DNA from: Nelumbo lutea
Lineage: Eukaryota > Streptophyta > Magnoliopsida > Proteales > Nelumbonaceae
Reading direction: 5' to 3'
DNA length: 64,000 nucleotides
Assembly: GCA_022828595.1 (NCBI GenBank)
Contig: JAKGHH010000004.1
Coordinates: 53,470,422 to 53,534,421, forward strand
Part shown: piece by piece, positions 33,831 to 45,400 of the stretch
Numbering within the stretch: position 1 is the first letter of the stretch
How the letters are laid out: each line of letters opens with the position of its first letter
The notes under the pieces: generated by a model
The model's database searches: none
What the model was told of the DNA's origin: nothing
What the model saw: the letters and a program-made list of their open reading frames with translations, nothing else
Position numbers and translations under genes: made by a program

Positions 33831-34402
33831 AAGGGTCAAATATAAAAACCCCTCCCCTAGGCTTATGTCAATCATAAAAACCTCCATTAAAGTTTTATTT
33901 TAATAAAAACATCCCCATAGTTTTGAAAAATCCTGCAATTACCTCCCTTCCATCATTATCTCAGTTCATTATCAAGGAAAAAATTTATTGTCTCCATGAT
34001 AGACATTGAAGTTACAAAATTGTCCTTACTGTTTGTTGTAAAATATTTTAATATAATCAAAATGCCAGATTTGTCCTTTTAGACTTCGCTCAATCATAAC
34101 GAGTTTACAAAATTAAATTAGTTTGCTCTTTAATTTGACCTTGGGAAAATTTTAATTAAAAATTAAACGTTTTTATCGAGTATTTTGGTAAATCTCCATC
34201 TGAATTAATAGGCATAAGGGTAAAATTGGGTATTTTCAAAAAAATGAATGCATTAGGCCAATGTTTTCTGGTTGGGACAATGATGGAAGGGAGGTAATTA
34301 CAGTATTTTTCATAACTACATGGGAGATTTTTATTAAAATGAAACTTTAGGGGAGGTTTTTATGATTATTAAAAAATTTAAGGGAGTTAATATTTTACCC
34401 TT
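33831..34402 (+). mobile_element. Foldback miniature element, copy 1
   Basis: 572 bp with long inverted ends: AAGGGTCAAATAT...CCTCCATTAAAGTTTTATTTT on the left is complementary to the last about 150 bp (AAAATGAAACTTTAGGGGAGG...ATTTTACCCTT). The inverted tracts also share the CCTCCCTTCCATCATT words. Left and right flanks are A/T-rich, and 6 of 9 bases match, so a target duplication is not proven. No coding capacity. Confidence 0.8.
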
Positions 34403-34882
34403 ACTAAAAAAACTTTAGGTAGTTGGATTAGCTTAAACGATTAATGGGAGGAAACTTTGCTTTAATCAGGCATAACAAATCATCGTTCACCATTGAGGTT
34501 TAGTTCAAGTTTTCTTTTGAGAAGGAAAATATAGAGGGATTAGAAGGATTGTTATGACTAGAGAATAAGTTGATGCTAAGAAGCTAAATGCTCAACATCT
34601 TGAATACATCATGGGAGGAAACTTTGCTTTAATCAGGCTTAGCAAATCATCGTTCACCATTGAGGTTTAGTCCAAGTTTTCTTTTGAGAAGGAAAATATA
34701 GAGGGATTAGAAGGATTGTTATGACTAGAGAATAAGTTGATGCTAAGAAGCTAAATGCTCAGCATCTTGAATACATCATGGTGATGTTGCAAAAAGAAAC
34801 ATAGGAAGAGAGCCTCCGATTATCATGTGCATATCATGGGTGGAAAGTCTTCCTATTAGCTTAATAAATTAAGAATTGATAA

Positions 34883-35460
34883 AAGTGTAAAATATAAAAA
34901 TCCCTCCCCTTATGTTTCTGTCAATCATAAAAACCTCCCTTAAAGTTTTATTTTAACAAAAACATCACCTATAGTTTTGAAAAATCCTGTAATTACCTCC
35001 CTTCCATCATTATCTCAGTTCATTATCAAGAAAAAAATATTATTGTCTCCATGATAGAGACATTGAAGTTACAAAATTGTCCTTACTATCTGTTATAAAA
35101 TATTTTAATATAATCAAAATGCTAGATTTGTCCTTTTAGACCACTCAATCATAACGAGTTTACAAAATTAAATTAGTCTACTCTTTAATTTGACCTAGGG
35201 ATTTTTTTAGTTAAAAATTAAAAGTTTTTTTTGAAGTATTTTGGCAAATCTCCATTTGAATTGATAGGTATAAGGGTAGAATTTAGTATTTTCAAAAAAA
35301 TTAATGCATTAGGCCAATGTTTTCTAGCTGGGACAATGACGGAAGGGAGGCAACTACTGTATTTTTCAAAATTACATGGGAGATTTTTATTAAAATGAAA
35401 CTTTAGGGGAGTTTTTTTTATTGTTAGAAACCTCAGGGGAGGTTTTAATATTTTACCCTT
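34883..35460 (+). mobile_element. Foldback miniature element, copy 2
   Basis: 578 bp, same inverted ends as copy 1. It arose by the surrounding tandem duplication rather than by separate insertion, since its flanks are also duplicated. Confidence 0.8.
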
Positions 35461-35746
35461 AATAAAAAGACTAAGGTTCTATTGTAGGAAACCATTCCCT
35501 TACTATCACCTAGACTAAACAAAAACCATACCTATGACATAGGTGGTGTGGAAAACATTCTTGAAATATATAGATGATTCATTAAATTAGGGGCCTTCAG
35601 CTTTTGCTCACTCCACTAGTTCAATGTTTGATTTTTTCTATTATGAAGGAAGTTTTTTTTGGCATAACCTATTGACTAAAGAACTTCATGAAACTTTTAA
35701 AGTGACATTTGGGTAATGGCTTAAAAACAATATTTAGGCAAGAACA

Positions 35747-36481
35747 TAGTTGTCAAAGCATCGCCTAGGTGCCCTTGGCTACGAGCCTCACCCAAGAACA
35801 TAGTTGACTTTTAGCAACTAGGTGCCCTTCTAGGCAACTAGGCACTCACCTAGGCGACAAAAATGACAAGGCGGGCGCCTTTTATAATATCACTTATATT
35901 GTTTTATCTTATTAATATATGCATTAAAATATTTTATTATATGCTATATATATGAATTGTACCTTGTTTTAATGTTTTATTATTGAAATTTAAAAGATCA
36001 AAGGATTTTGATGAGAGAAAAGAAAGAATAAAATTATAAAGAGTTTTTTCTATTCTCTCTCTAATTAAATAAAACAAAAACTCCATCATTGTTTTCTCTA
36101 TTTAACTTTCCATGTTGAATATTTATCATATAAAGTTAATAACCTTATTTAGCTACTACCTGCTAATTGATATGAAATTGCTCTTTTAAATACTTTATAG
36201 TTGTAATATTTTTGAAAATAATGAAATTAGTATATGTAAAAGATTTTTATCTTTTAGATGAGATATTTGCCACATTTTTAGAGGAAATTTAGTTCTTATT
36301 AAAGATAATTGCCATTTTTTCAATTAATATACACGTTGAATCATATATAAAACTAGGGAACTAGCAAAAAGCTAGTTTTTTATATTATATATTTTTTATC
36401 ACCTAGGCAAAGCCTAGGCGCCTGCCTAGATGACTAGGCACCCCAGTGTCACCAAGAATAGCCTAGGCGCCTTGACAACTA
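35747..36481 (+). mobile_element. TIR element with GCCTAGGCG-rich ends
   Basis: 735 bp. Left TAGTTGTCAAAGCATCGCCTAG and right (inverted) TAGTTGTCAAGGCGCCTAGGC are inverted repeats; the interior is AT-rich. The left end is itself duplicated (CAAGAACATAGTTG at 35739 and 35792). No exact target duplication is seen. Length, ends and lack of coding fit a hAT-like miniature element. Confidence 0.7.
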
Positions 36482-37389
36482 TGAGGAAGAAACTTTGATT
36501 AAGGATAAGTTGTGGCTTAAGAGGTGGATTGACATGGGATTGATCAAGTCATGTGATGTTTTAAGCACAACTTTAATTATTAGAGGTAAAACCTTGGTTG
36601 GTAATAAGGTTACAAAAGAAAATGGTAAGAGTAGAGGTAGTACTTTGACCAAAGATTAGATTGTAGTAAATGATAGTTGCAAAGACTTGCCAAATAGTGC
36701 CATAGATCAAAATTGGAGGATGATCCATTGAGTTGGGCCTCATTCTCCACAGCCCATCTCTCAATTTCCACTCCTATGCCATCTATTGACTTCACAATCT
36801 CCAATTTCCAAACCCAAAATGGTAATTTGATTCCCCTTCTCGTGTGGTCCAGATTTTGCAAGTCTTTGTTCTACATTTTGTTTTAAGTGTGGAACTCTTT
36901 TCCTAATGCAAATGGTTTAATTTCAAGAGTGGGTTTTGTTGGTGCTATGTGTTTGTTTTGATAATAATAGACTCATTAAGAGTACTAATAGTTTAAAAAG
37001 TAATGTCTGCAGCCATAGAAAAACAATTCTTAGTTTAACTCAAAATAGTTGAAGAAACAACCATTAATCTAAGGCAAGAAAGTGCAGTTGGTTCATATGA
37101 TGAATTGATGAACCTCCTAAAAATAATATGGCTACTAAGAAGAAGAAAAAAGACAACAAGCTCCAAACTCTTAATTTGTTTTTACCTTCTTAGAACTTGA
37201 TGTAACCAGTTGCAAGAATACATCTATATGGGCTTTACTAAGACCTACCATAGTTTTAACAATTGATAAGCTTAGAAAATGTTTTAGGCTCTTATCATAT
37301 TCAAAATTGGGCTAAATTGTGAAAATTCTAAATTTGGAGTTGATTACCAGACCCTAGGAATTGATTACTAAAGTTTTCTAAAGTCGGAT
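36482..37389. other. Unassigned sequence
   Basis: A 59-codon plus-strand frame directly after the TIR element (36483-36659; LIKDKLWLKRWIDMGLI) looks protein-like but matches nothing I recognise. The rest is AT-rich. Confidence 0.35.
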
Positions 37390-39160
37390 TGTTAAACAGT
37401 TTTGTATGCCCTTAGCTTCAATCAAAATGGTGTACTTTATGAGTTTATTGTAAATGAATAAAAGTGCATATTTGATTCATGTTCCCTTGGTATGTTTCTG
37501 TGTAATACCCTTAAACTGGACACTTAATGAGACTCGTGTTAGTTTAGAATGTTCACAGCCAGTGGGTCGGTCTGGGGAGACTTATCCTGACAAGGCTGAC
37601 ACTGTGGTGCCACCAAGTCGGTTGGGGTGGCTTGTCTCAGCTACCGGTGTGAGACCCTAGGCACATACAGTGTAGGACTAATTGAATCTTTGAACTGGAC
37701 CAGATTTCCAGTATTGCTCTGGACCTTGGAGATTGATGGGCAAAACTAGAAAGTTACACCCGACCCCTAGACTCAATTATGATACTGCACTAGGTGTCGG
37801 ATTGGACTGTCTTTGATGTACCAATCAATGTGATCCTTAGCGGGGGTCAAAACCTAGGTATATTGGGACAGTTTGAGAATTCATCTGAGTGGGTGATCAT
37901 AGTGATAGGATCAACCCCTTTGTTGGACAAAGGTAATGATCGGGGATGCACTCTCATTGATGGAACCAAGACTGTCGGCAGCCGATTTCAATCGTTGAGA
38001 TTTGTTTTGCAAAATATATTTTATATGAAATATATAAAAGTATATAAATTATGGTTTCGAAATGATTTGCAAAAGGTTTTAATTCCCGAGATCCATACTT
38101 GAGAGAGTACAACACTGTTCCTTGCAGCCGAGGGAGAGGTCCTCTCTTGTCGGGCAGTATATGATCATTATGGGCTGAGAAGTTAAGTGTAAGACCATTG
38201 AGGGTAATACATGATGGGTTAATCTTGCATTTGCCCACAGTCCCTGGGTGTTACAAGGTGGCTTGGCCCAGGGACCACTTAGGGTAAGTGTTGGGCCCAT
38301 AGAGCCCATCTGATGGCTTTCAGGGGGTGCATTGTCCATAACAGTGTATTCGGCCAGGCCTTGTAACAAAGGCTGGGCTGAACCCATGTGGCTGATGTGT
38401 AGATCAATGTTTGGGTCCCACGCCATACAAGGAAGCCCAGCTGGGCAGTAGTTTGGAAGGCTAAATGAATACATAACCTTAAATGGGCTTTAAGCCCATT
38501 TCGAACTGGGCTAATTTGATTAGTCACTCAAGGGGCGAATTCTGAGATGGATCGGCTGATAGGATTGGGCCCACACCCTATCCACTTAGAGAGTCCAAGA
38601 TCTAAATAAGATTTAGATTTGGAAATTTCCTAATTATATTAGGAGATGGCTGATGTAATCTGCAGATAAATAAGGGTTATCCCTTATCTTAAAGGGACTT
38701 CTAATCCAGATATGATTTGGGTTAGCAACTCCTAATGGGATTAGGAGCTGATCCCTTTAAGTCTATAAAAGGAAGAGGGGGTGGCAGCCTTTAGACACAC
38801 AATCACAAGCAACAGATAGTCTTGTCTTCAGAGCTGAAATCACAGAAGAGAGAATTCTGCTCCCTGCAAATACTCTCTTGCCGCCTCCTTCCTACAGCCG
38901 CCGCCTACAGCAGTTCGATCTCCAATTCTTGGGGAGAAATCAAGATTGGATCTTGATTCCAATATTTTGGAGAAAAGTTTGGTGGGAGTTGTATTCACAA
39001 GCCGTCCAGGTGATTCTTGAGAATGATCAATTTCTTTTGGAAGAACACTGCTGATTCTGCTCCACCCTGCACTGCGCCATTTTCAGTGGGAGCAGATTTT
39101 GGATCCTTCCTTGGGCGTGAACACCTCCATTGAGAGATATTATTTCTCTGTATCAGGTAT
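37390..39160 (+). repeat. Long Copia-type LTR, copy A
   Basis: Begins TGTTAAACAG..TATGCCCTTAGC like the LTR at 56598. It shares TTAAACTGGACACTTA, GGGCAGCTTGTCTCAGCT-like and GGATCAACCCCTTTG-like blocks with 56598-57190 and 62563-64000. U3 holds many TGGGC(C/T) motifs. The right end is uncertain (TATCA near 39158, or about 39183). Probably a solo or truncated LTR, as no internal domain follows. Confidence 0.75.
38764..38772 (+). promoter_or_regulatory. TATA box in LTR copy A
   Basis: TATAAAAGG, downstream of the TGGGC-motif cluster. The equivalent in the last LTR (about 63745) reads TATAAGAAT. Confidence 0.5.
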
Positions 39161-39344
39161 TATCTCCCCCTACTTTTTTGGTTCGGATCTGGTTCAGTTT
39201 ATGGTTCAAGAATGATTCTTGAAAATATGATTTTCTAAATGGAAAATTCGATTCCCAATTGAAGGGAGAGAAAATTTTTGAAATTCGCCCTCTTATTCCG
39301 CAATCTTTGGGCGTCCATGTGATGGATTTCCTATCCCTTCATGG

Positions 39345-39690
39345 ATGCAGTCAGTGGTAGACTACCAGGAATCAGCCAGGTACTAGTAGTTGACTATCCT
39401 AGAGCAATAAACTACCTATGAGGTGATTCAGTTCTTTGAGCGAAGAAAAGTTTCTCACAGTAGTAGACTACCAAGAAGCAGCCAAGAACCAATAGTCGAC
39501 TACCCCAGAGTGATAATACACTACCTATGGTAGCAGTGTCGATAGAATAAGCGGTCGACAACTACCTACGCTACTAGGAAGCAGTCAGGAAATAGTAGTC
39601 AACTACCCCAAAGCAATAATCAACTACCTATATAGCAGTGTCTGGGTAGAATAAGCAGTCGACTACTACACGAAGAAAAGTTTCTCACAT
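39345..39690 (+). repeat. Degenerate tandem repeat, about 115-bp unit
   Basis: About three units built from AGTAGTAGACTACCAAGAAGC, AGTCGACTACCCCAGAG and GTAGCAGTGTC words, with GAAGAAAAGTTTCTCACA at both edges (39441 and 39673). Confidence 0.75.
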
Positions 39691-39843
39691 GATTTGTTTT
39701 CAAGTCTTTGAGCACCAATGACTCTTATCTCTTTGGGAAATGTTTGAAACATGTTAAAAAATCATCTTCAGAGCTTTCCAATAGAGCATTAATCAACCTC
39801 TGATGGTCCAATAACAGTAAATAACGACTATATTGTTTTGGCT

Positions 39844-40135
39844 ATAAAATCTAAGAAGAAAAATAAAAGGAGGGTAACCATGCAAGATTCAAAGGATTTA
39901 GCAAAAAAAAAAACTAGAGGGAAATATGAGCCAACAAGAAGAGTGACCTTTTATGTTTCCCTTGAGATGGAAAGAGAAAAGCCCCATTCAATAAAATCTA
40001 AGAAGAAGAAATAAAGGGAGGGTAACCATGCAAGATTCGAAAGATTTAGCAAAAAAACTAGAGGGAAATATGAGCCAACAAGAAGAGTGACCTTTTAAGT
40101 TTTCCTTGAGATGGAAAGAGAAAAGCCCCATTCAA
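39844..40135 (+). repeat. Tandem duplication, 147-bp unit
   Basis: ATAAAATCTAAGAAGAA at 39844 and 39991; the units run to AAAAGCCCCATTCAA. They are over 90 percent identical by eye. Confidence 0.9.
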
Positions 40136-41588
40136 GCCAGAGTTTTATTTGTGTTATCTTGTATGTTGGGTTAGTTTCCTTGCAATTGTTTTATTACCCT
40201 ATTAAAAAGGAATCGTAGTTTCTTGTGCTTGTAATATTATATCCTTGAGAATGTAAAAGTTTTGGATAGGATCTGTAAAACTATCCATTCGCATCGAGTC
40301 TTCAAGGTGTGAAGGTGGAGGCAGGGAATAAGGTTAGGATAACACTTTGTGGGCGTTAGGAAAATACCGGCAGTTTGCTTCATGGCCGATCAGATGGTGT
40401 TGCCACCCATCAGAATAGATAATTGGCAGTGAAGGACTTCCCGGTTTTGTATTTGGTAAAACATTTTGGAACTGATAGTGACTCCATACCATTTAGCCAA
40501 GACAAGGCAATTCTGGGTAAGCTGTGTGTGTGTGTGTGAGAGAGAGACAGAGAGAGGGTTAGGCATAAGCCAGTGCAAATGCCAAATTCTCCTCTTTGTT
40601 TTGGATTCAAATAAAAACACCCGAATCCTCCAACCATTTGAAAGGAACAAAATGCCTCTACCTTTGCTTCCAGACCAACCCCCTTTTAGAGGCAAGGGCT
40701 TGAACAAAAGGACGAGGGATTGCTCCTTTGCTATCAGAACTCCATCTTCAGACTCGGCTGGCTGGTCAAAAGGAAGAAGAAGCATGTGCCTCTCAGATGT
40801 TGGAGAATGCACAAGTTCTCATATTCGAACTTGAATGCAAGGTAGAAAAAAAAAAGATTAAGCCAGTAGAGAACAACTATAGGTAATAAAATGCAATGAA
40901 ATAAAAAGATAAATGAATGAAGCAAAACTAAAACTACAATCAAAACATTGAGTCATTCGAATAGAAACTTGTGAATATGAGGTAATCGATCTTTACCTCT
41001 TGTGGCCTGTGGATCAGATTAATAATGTTGCGAAATAGCTTTGGGGGTCATTGTTTTGGGAGATTTTTCTCAGTTAAGGCGTTCCAAATTGACTCTGAGC
41101 AAGAGGATGGTGAAGACCAACCACCAATAGTGAGATGTTCTGCAAATAGAGAAATGGAGGAGACAAGGGTTCCTCGTCCTACTCAACCGCCAATCTGGAG
41201 CTCTTCTTCGGGGCTTGACGCGCATACTAGGGAGTAGGATCTGTGAATAGAGTTTTTTCCCTTTTCTGAACTTCAGCTCATCTTTCCCTCTCTTTCATTT
41301 CAAGGAGACATTTCCCATCTCTTCTTCTCACCATTTTCACTCTCTGAACCTTCTTTCATCTCTCTCTATTTTTTTTCATAAAGTATCTCTCTTTTCTTCT
41401 CCTCAGTCTCTCTCTTTTCTCTACTCTCTCACTTGAGCCCCATCTCTCTTTATTTCAAATGTCAAAGGGACCTTTTCTCATTTCTTTAGCTCCCTTCCCT
41501 TCTATCTTTTCTTGGGAATGATGCTTTCCATTTATAATGGGAAGAGAGGGAGGTTTCCATAAGCTTCCAAACTGAAAGGGGGCTATTA
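40136..41588. other. Spacer with microsatellites, no gene
   Basis: Contains (TG)n then (AG)n at about 40523-40557 and a pyrimidine-rich tract at 41270-41480. The longest frame (40466-40834, 122 codons, plus) starts beside and reads through the microsatellite, has no recognisable domain and is matched by an equally long opposite-strand frame, so I do not call a gene. Confidence 0.45.
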
Positions 41589-42205
41589 TTGGTAAGTTAG
41601 GATTTGGAGGTTTCATTGGTAAGTTAGGATAATTTGGAGTAAGAGGGGCAGTTTGGTAATTTTGGGGTAAATTGGTAATTTGGGGTTTTAAGGGGCAGGT
41701 TTAGAAGAGTACTCAAGTAATTTGGTGAATGAAGGGTATTTTGGTCATTTTAGCCAATAAGGGTATTTTGGTAATTCCAATCAAGGGTATTTTGGAGATT
41801 TGAAAGAAGGGATATTTTGGTAGTTTGGTTAAGGCTATTTTATGGATTTTAAAAAAAGGGTATTTTTGAATTTGGGCGAGGGTATTTTGGTAATTTTGAT
41901 CAAGGGGGGGGTATTTTAGGGATTTGGAAAGAAGGGGTATTTTGGTAGCTTGGTCAAGTGTATTTTGGAAATTTGGTTGAGGGTATTTTGGTAATTTTGG
42001 CTTTGAGGGGGTATTTTGGTAATTTTGATCAATGGGGGTATTTTGGGAATTTGGAAAGAAGGGATATTTTGGTAGCTTGGTCAAAGGGTATTTGAGGATT
42101 TTAGAAAAAAGGTATTTTGGAAAATTGGTTGAGGGTATTTTGGTAGTTCTGGCTTTGAGGGGTATTTTGGCAATTTTGATCAAGGGGTATTTTGGTAACT
42201 TTAAT
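41589..42205 (+). repeat. Minisatellite of GGTATTTTGG units
   Basis: Roughly 20 degenerate units of about 18-45 bp made of GGGTATTTTGGTAATTTTGG and GGGTATTTTGGAAATTTGG variants. The 156-codon minus-strand frame is a repeat artefact (Lys/Tyr/Pro periodic). Confidence 0.9.
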
Positions 42206-43929
42206 ATTAGGTGAGGTTAATAGTGGATTTTGAGGATTTGGAGTTCTTTGGATTCTCTGAGTTTCGGTAGTGTCAAAATGGTTTTATCGGTGTTCAAGAG
42301 TGAATTTGGGGTTCAAATAAAGGATCAAACAAAAATTGGGTGCTAACACCGTAAGTTTAGTTGGTACTATCCAAGGTTTGGTTGGCACCTGAAAGTCCAA
42401 CCAATTATATATAAGGGTTTTTACTATATTTTTCTTGTTATTTGTTTTGTCTTACACACTTACGCCTTAGTTACTTGGATCTCCATAACACTACTTTTCC
42501 ACAACATCAGATTCACATTCAAGGTTCTAAAAGGAGTTCAGTTATTTAACCCCTCTTGGGTTTGACCATCTAGACAACAAGTTTTTGAAAAATTAAAGAA
42601 ACAATACAAGGCAAAGGATTTTGACATGTTCTTATAGTCTTTTCCCTATGATTTTTTTATGTTCTTATTATTCATTGGTGGTGAATACGGGATGCTGGTG
42701 ATGGGAAAGATGGGTTTTGGTGATTAAGATGATGGAGAAAAAGAGGGAAAATTTGGATTTTAAAAATATCATATTAGTCATTTGATGCCACATGTGAATA
42801 GAATGTGATAAAGAACTAACGGATGAGAGGTATTTGAGATATTATCAGAAAACTTAGGGATAATTTAAGTCATTTTGTAAATATTAGGTACAGTTAGTCA
42901 ATTTCACAAAACCTAAGGGTAGTTCAAGTGTTTTGCCTAAAGTTATACTCAATGCACTAATGTACCAAGTTTTCCTTATAATGTTACTTCTATATTTCTA
43001 TGAAGTCTTTTTTTTTTGTTGAAAATACATGTTTTCTTTTTATTTCAAATTGGGAAAATAATTCTTTTTGGAGCTCATGGGATTCTTCCGAATTCTTTTT
43101 GTTTAGGTGAAAAGTTTGCAAGACATGGATTTATAAAGGCCCATAAACCGGTTAACCCGACTTAAACTTACAACCAAGCCACCTCGGTTTAACCCAAAAT
43201 AGTAGACCAAACCTTTATTGGTTGGTCACTTATGTTGATTCTTAATCTTAAACTTCTAGATGGATCATTAATAACAAAAGAGGGAAGAAAATTCTAGAAT
43301 AATTGTTAATGTGAAAGTATCAAAAATAGGGGCCTCGTACCTACATGGGAACTTAATACACTCAATAGACCCAGTTATGGGAAGGGAGCCCAAATGTTCG
43401 CTCCCCTCTCCTTCCTTCTTCTCCCACCACTTCTCCCTCCAAAATTCTATCTCCCTTCTCTATAACTATTAACCTTCCTCTACTATCATTCTTGTTAACA
43501 CTCAATTTTTGCTTGGTCCATTCCTAAACCCCTAATACATATTTCAACCACTCGATCAAATCATTTCGATCTCCCTAAAACACCAAAAAAACCAAAGAGC
43601 CCATAATCCTTAAAAATCCATTGATGACCTTATTTGACCCCAACCTGATAGCTTGAATCAGACCCCACTCGCACTGTGACCATCAAATCAGATTTGATCA
43701 TTCAATAAGGAATCCCAAAATACATATTCAGATCAAATCTCAACTCCAAACTCCAAATTTCCATCATCCACCAATTAAAGATTCTGTGCTCGACACCATT
43801 AAAGCATAAAACCACTCAACCGCATCCCACCAATCACATCAAACACTACCTTTAAGCCAAAAAGCCCACATTTAGACAACCTGCAAAATTTCCATTCCAA
43901 GACCTCATATTATCCAAGCCAATGTGACC
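42206..43929. other. AT-rich spacer
   Basis: No gene. 42850-42950 holds a copy of the dispersed repeat seen around the Tat-derivative. 43120-43245 has GGTTAACCCGACTTAA-type words like decayed miniature elements. Confidence 0.4.
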
Positions 43930-44905
43930 TAAGGTTTTTTAGTCGTCAAATATTCTATTCTGCCTATTCGATTGAAATTCTATGTTTTTCATCAAATCCC
44001 AAACACCTTCAAACACTTATTCAAAGAATTTCACTAGGCATTCCTTCATTTACCCTTTATTATGTCAATATTCCATTTCGGCTTCTTCATTGGTTGGAAT
44101 ACCTATACCTCATATTCCCCTAATATGAACACAATTAAAGCAATCACACCCTGCAAATTTGTCCAAGACATTCAGAAACCCTACCAAGTTAAGTTTCTAC
44201 TCAAAATTCCCTAATCTGCCAATCCATTAGATAAAGATTATATTCTAGGCTTTCTCATTGGCCAAAATACTTATACCTCAGATTCCCCTAATTTGAGAAC
44301 ATTTGAGCTAATTAGACCCTACTGATTTGTCCATGGCCCTAAAAAACCCTGCCTAGTTAAATTCTAAGCCAAAATTCCTTCATTTGCTTATCCATTAAAC
44401 AAAGATTCTATTTTAGGCTATCTTATTGATTAAAACACTTGCAATTCTTTTGATCCTAACATCTCTGAACCTATCAAACCATGCCAATTCATCCAAAACC
44501 ACAAGAAACTTTACCCAGTTAAAGTTCAGCCCAAAATTCCTCCATTTGCCTATCCATGTGATAAAGATTCTATTATGGGCTTTTTCATTGGTTAGAAAAC
44601 TTGTACCCCAAATTCTTTTGATCTCGATATCTCTAAATCAATCAAATCCTTCCAATTTATCTAGAACCTTTAGAAACTTGACCTAGTCAATTTTCATCTG
44701 AAAACTCCCTCATTTACCCCTCAATCACATAAAGATTTTATTTCAAGCTTTCTCGTAGGTCTAAACACTCGTATCTCAGATTCTCTTAATCCAAACACAT
44801 TTGAACAAATCAAAACCTGCTAATATATCCATGACCCTTAAAAAACTCTACCTAGTCAATTTTCAAACTTAAAATTCATCATCTACCCCTCCACGAAGTA
44901 AAGAT
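43930..44905 (+). repeat. Satellite-like array, about 168-bp monomer
   Basis: The landmark AAAGATT(C/T)TAT lies at 44233, 44401, 44563, 44731 and 44900, giving periods of 168, 162, 168 and 169, with a related copy near 44065. Each unit has TTTCTCATTGG, CTCAGATTCCCCTAAT, GACCCTGCCAATTTGTCC and CCCTACCTAGTTAA words. About 5.5 units, strongly diverged. Confidence 0.85.
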
Positions 44906-45035
44906 TTAGGGATGACAATTTTCTCTATCTCTACTGGGTACCTAACCTCCCTGACCCCATTTCTCCATCTCCACTAGGTAACTGATCTACCCGACCCCAT
45001 CAGGTTGGCTATAGGGATTGCTTTGGCAGGGTAGG

Positions 45036-45121
45036 GATGGAGTCCCCACCCCTCCCTAACACCAATTGTATATATTAAATATATTATTATTGTTATTGTA
45101 TATGATATTATTTATACCATT

Positions 45122-45153
<32 letters not shown>

Positions 45154-45400
45154 CTAGTGAAGTATCCCGTGCTCAGCATGGGAATGAGAGATAAAATAAA
45201 ATGTCAAGTAAAAGTTGATAGGATGAAGTCCCCACCCCTCCCTAACACCAATTATATATATTAAATATATTATTATTGTTATTATATATGATATTATTTA
45301 TACCATTTATATATATATATATATATATACTAGTGAAGTATCTCGTGCTCAGCACGGGAATGAGAGATAAAATAAAATGTCAAGTAAAAGTTGATAGGGT
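45036..45400 (-). repeat. Tandem duplication (186-bp unit) with a Helitron-like 3' end
   Basis: Units start at 45042 and 45228 (GTCCCCACCCCTCCCTAACA) and include an (AT)n stretch, then ACTAGTGAAGTAT and the hairpin TCCCGTGC-TCA-GCACGGGA. Read on the minus strand, a hairpin followed by ATACTTCACTAG and then T is the layout of a Helitron 3' terminus (hairpin, about 10 bases, CTAG, insertion before T). The other Helitron end was not found. Confidence 0.55.

Larger units (their letters stand above)
33533..35474 (+). repeat. Large tandem duplication carrying a foldback element
   Basis: Units start AGGTAGTTGGATTAGCTTAA at 33533 and 34417. The second unit additionally has a 167-bp internal duplication (34446-34612 and 34613-34779). 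Each unit contains one copy of the foldback element. Divergence between units is modest. Confidence 0.85.

Noticed and set aside
37385..39188. CGGAT at 37385 and 39184 as a target duplication of LTR copy A
   Set aside because: It would make the LTR end in GGTT rather than CA, so the match may be accidental.
40466..40834. 122-codon plus-strand frame as a host gene
   Set aside because: It starts next to and reads through a TG/AG microsatellite, has no recognised domain, and the opposite strand is equally open.
41713..42183. 156-codon minus-strand frame
   Set aside because: The Lys/Tyr/Pro periodicity comes from the GGTATTTTGG minisatellite; not a gene.
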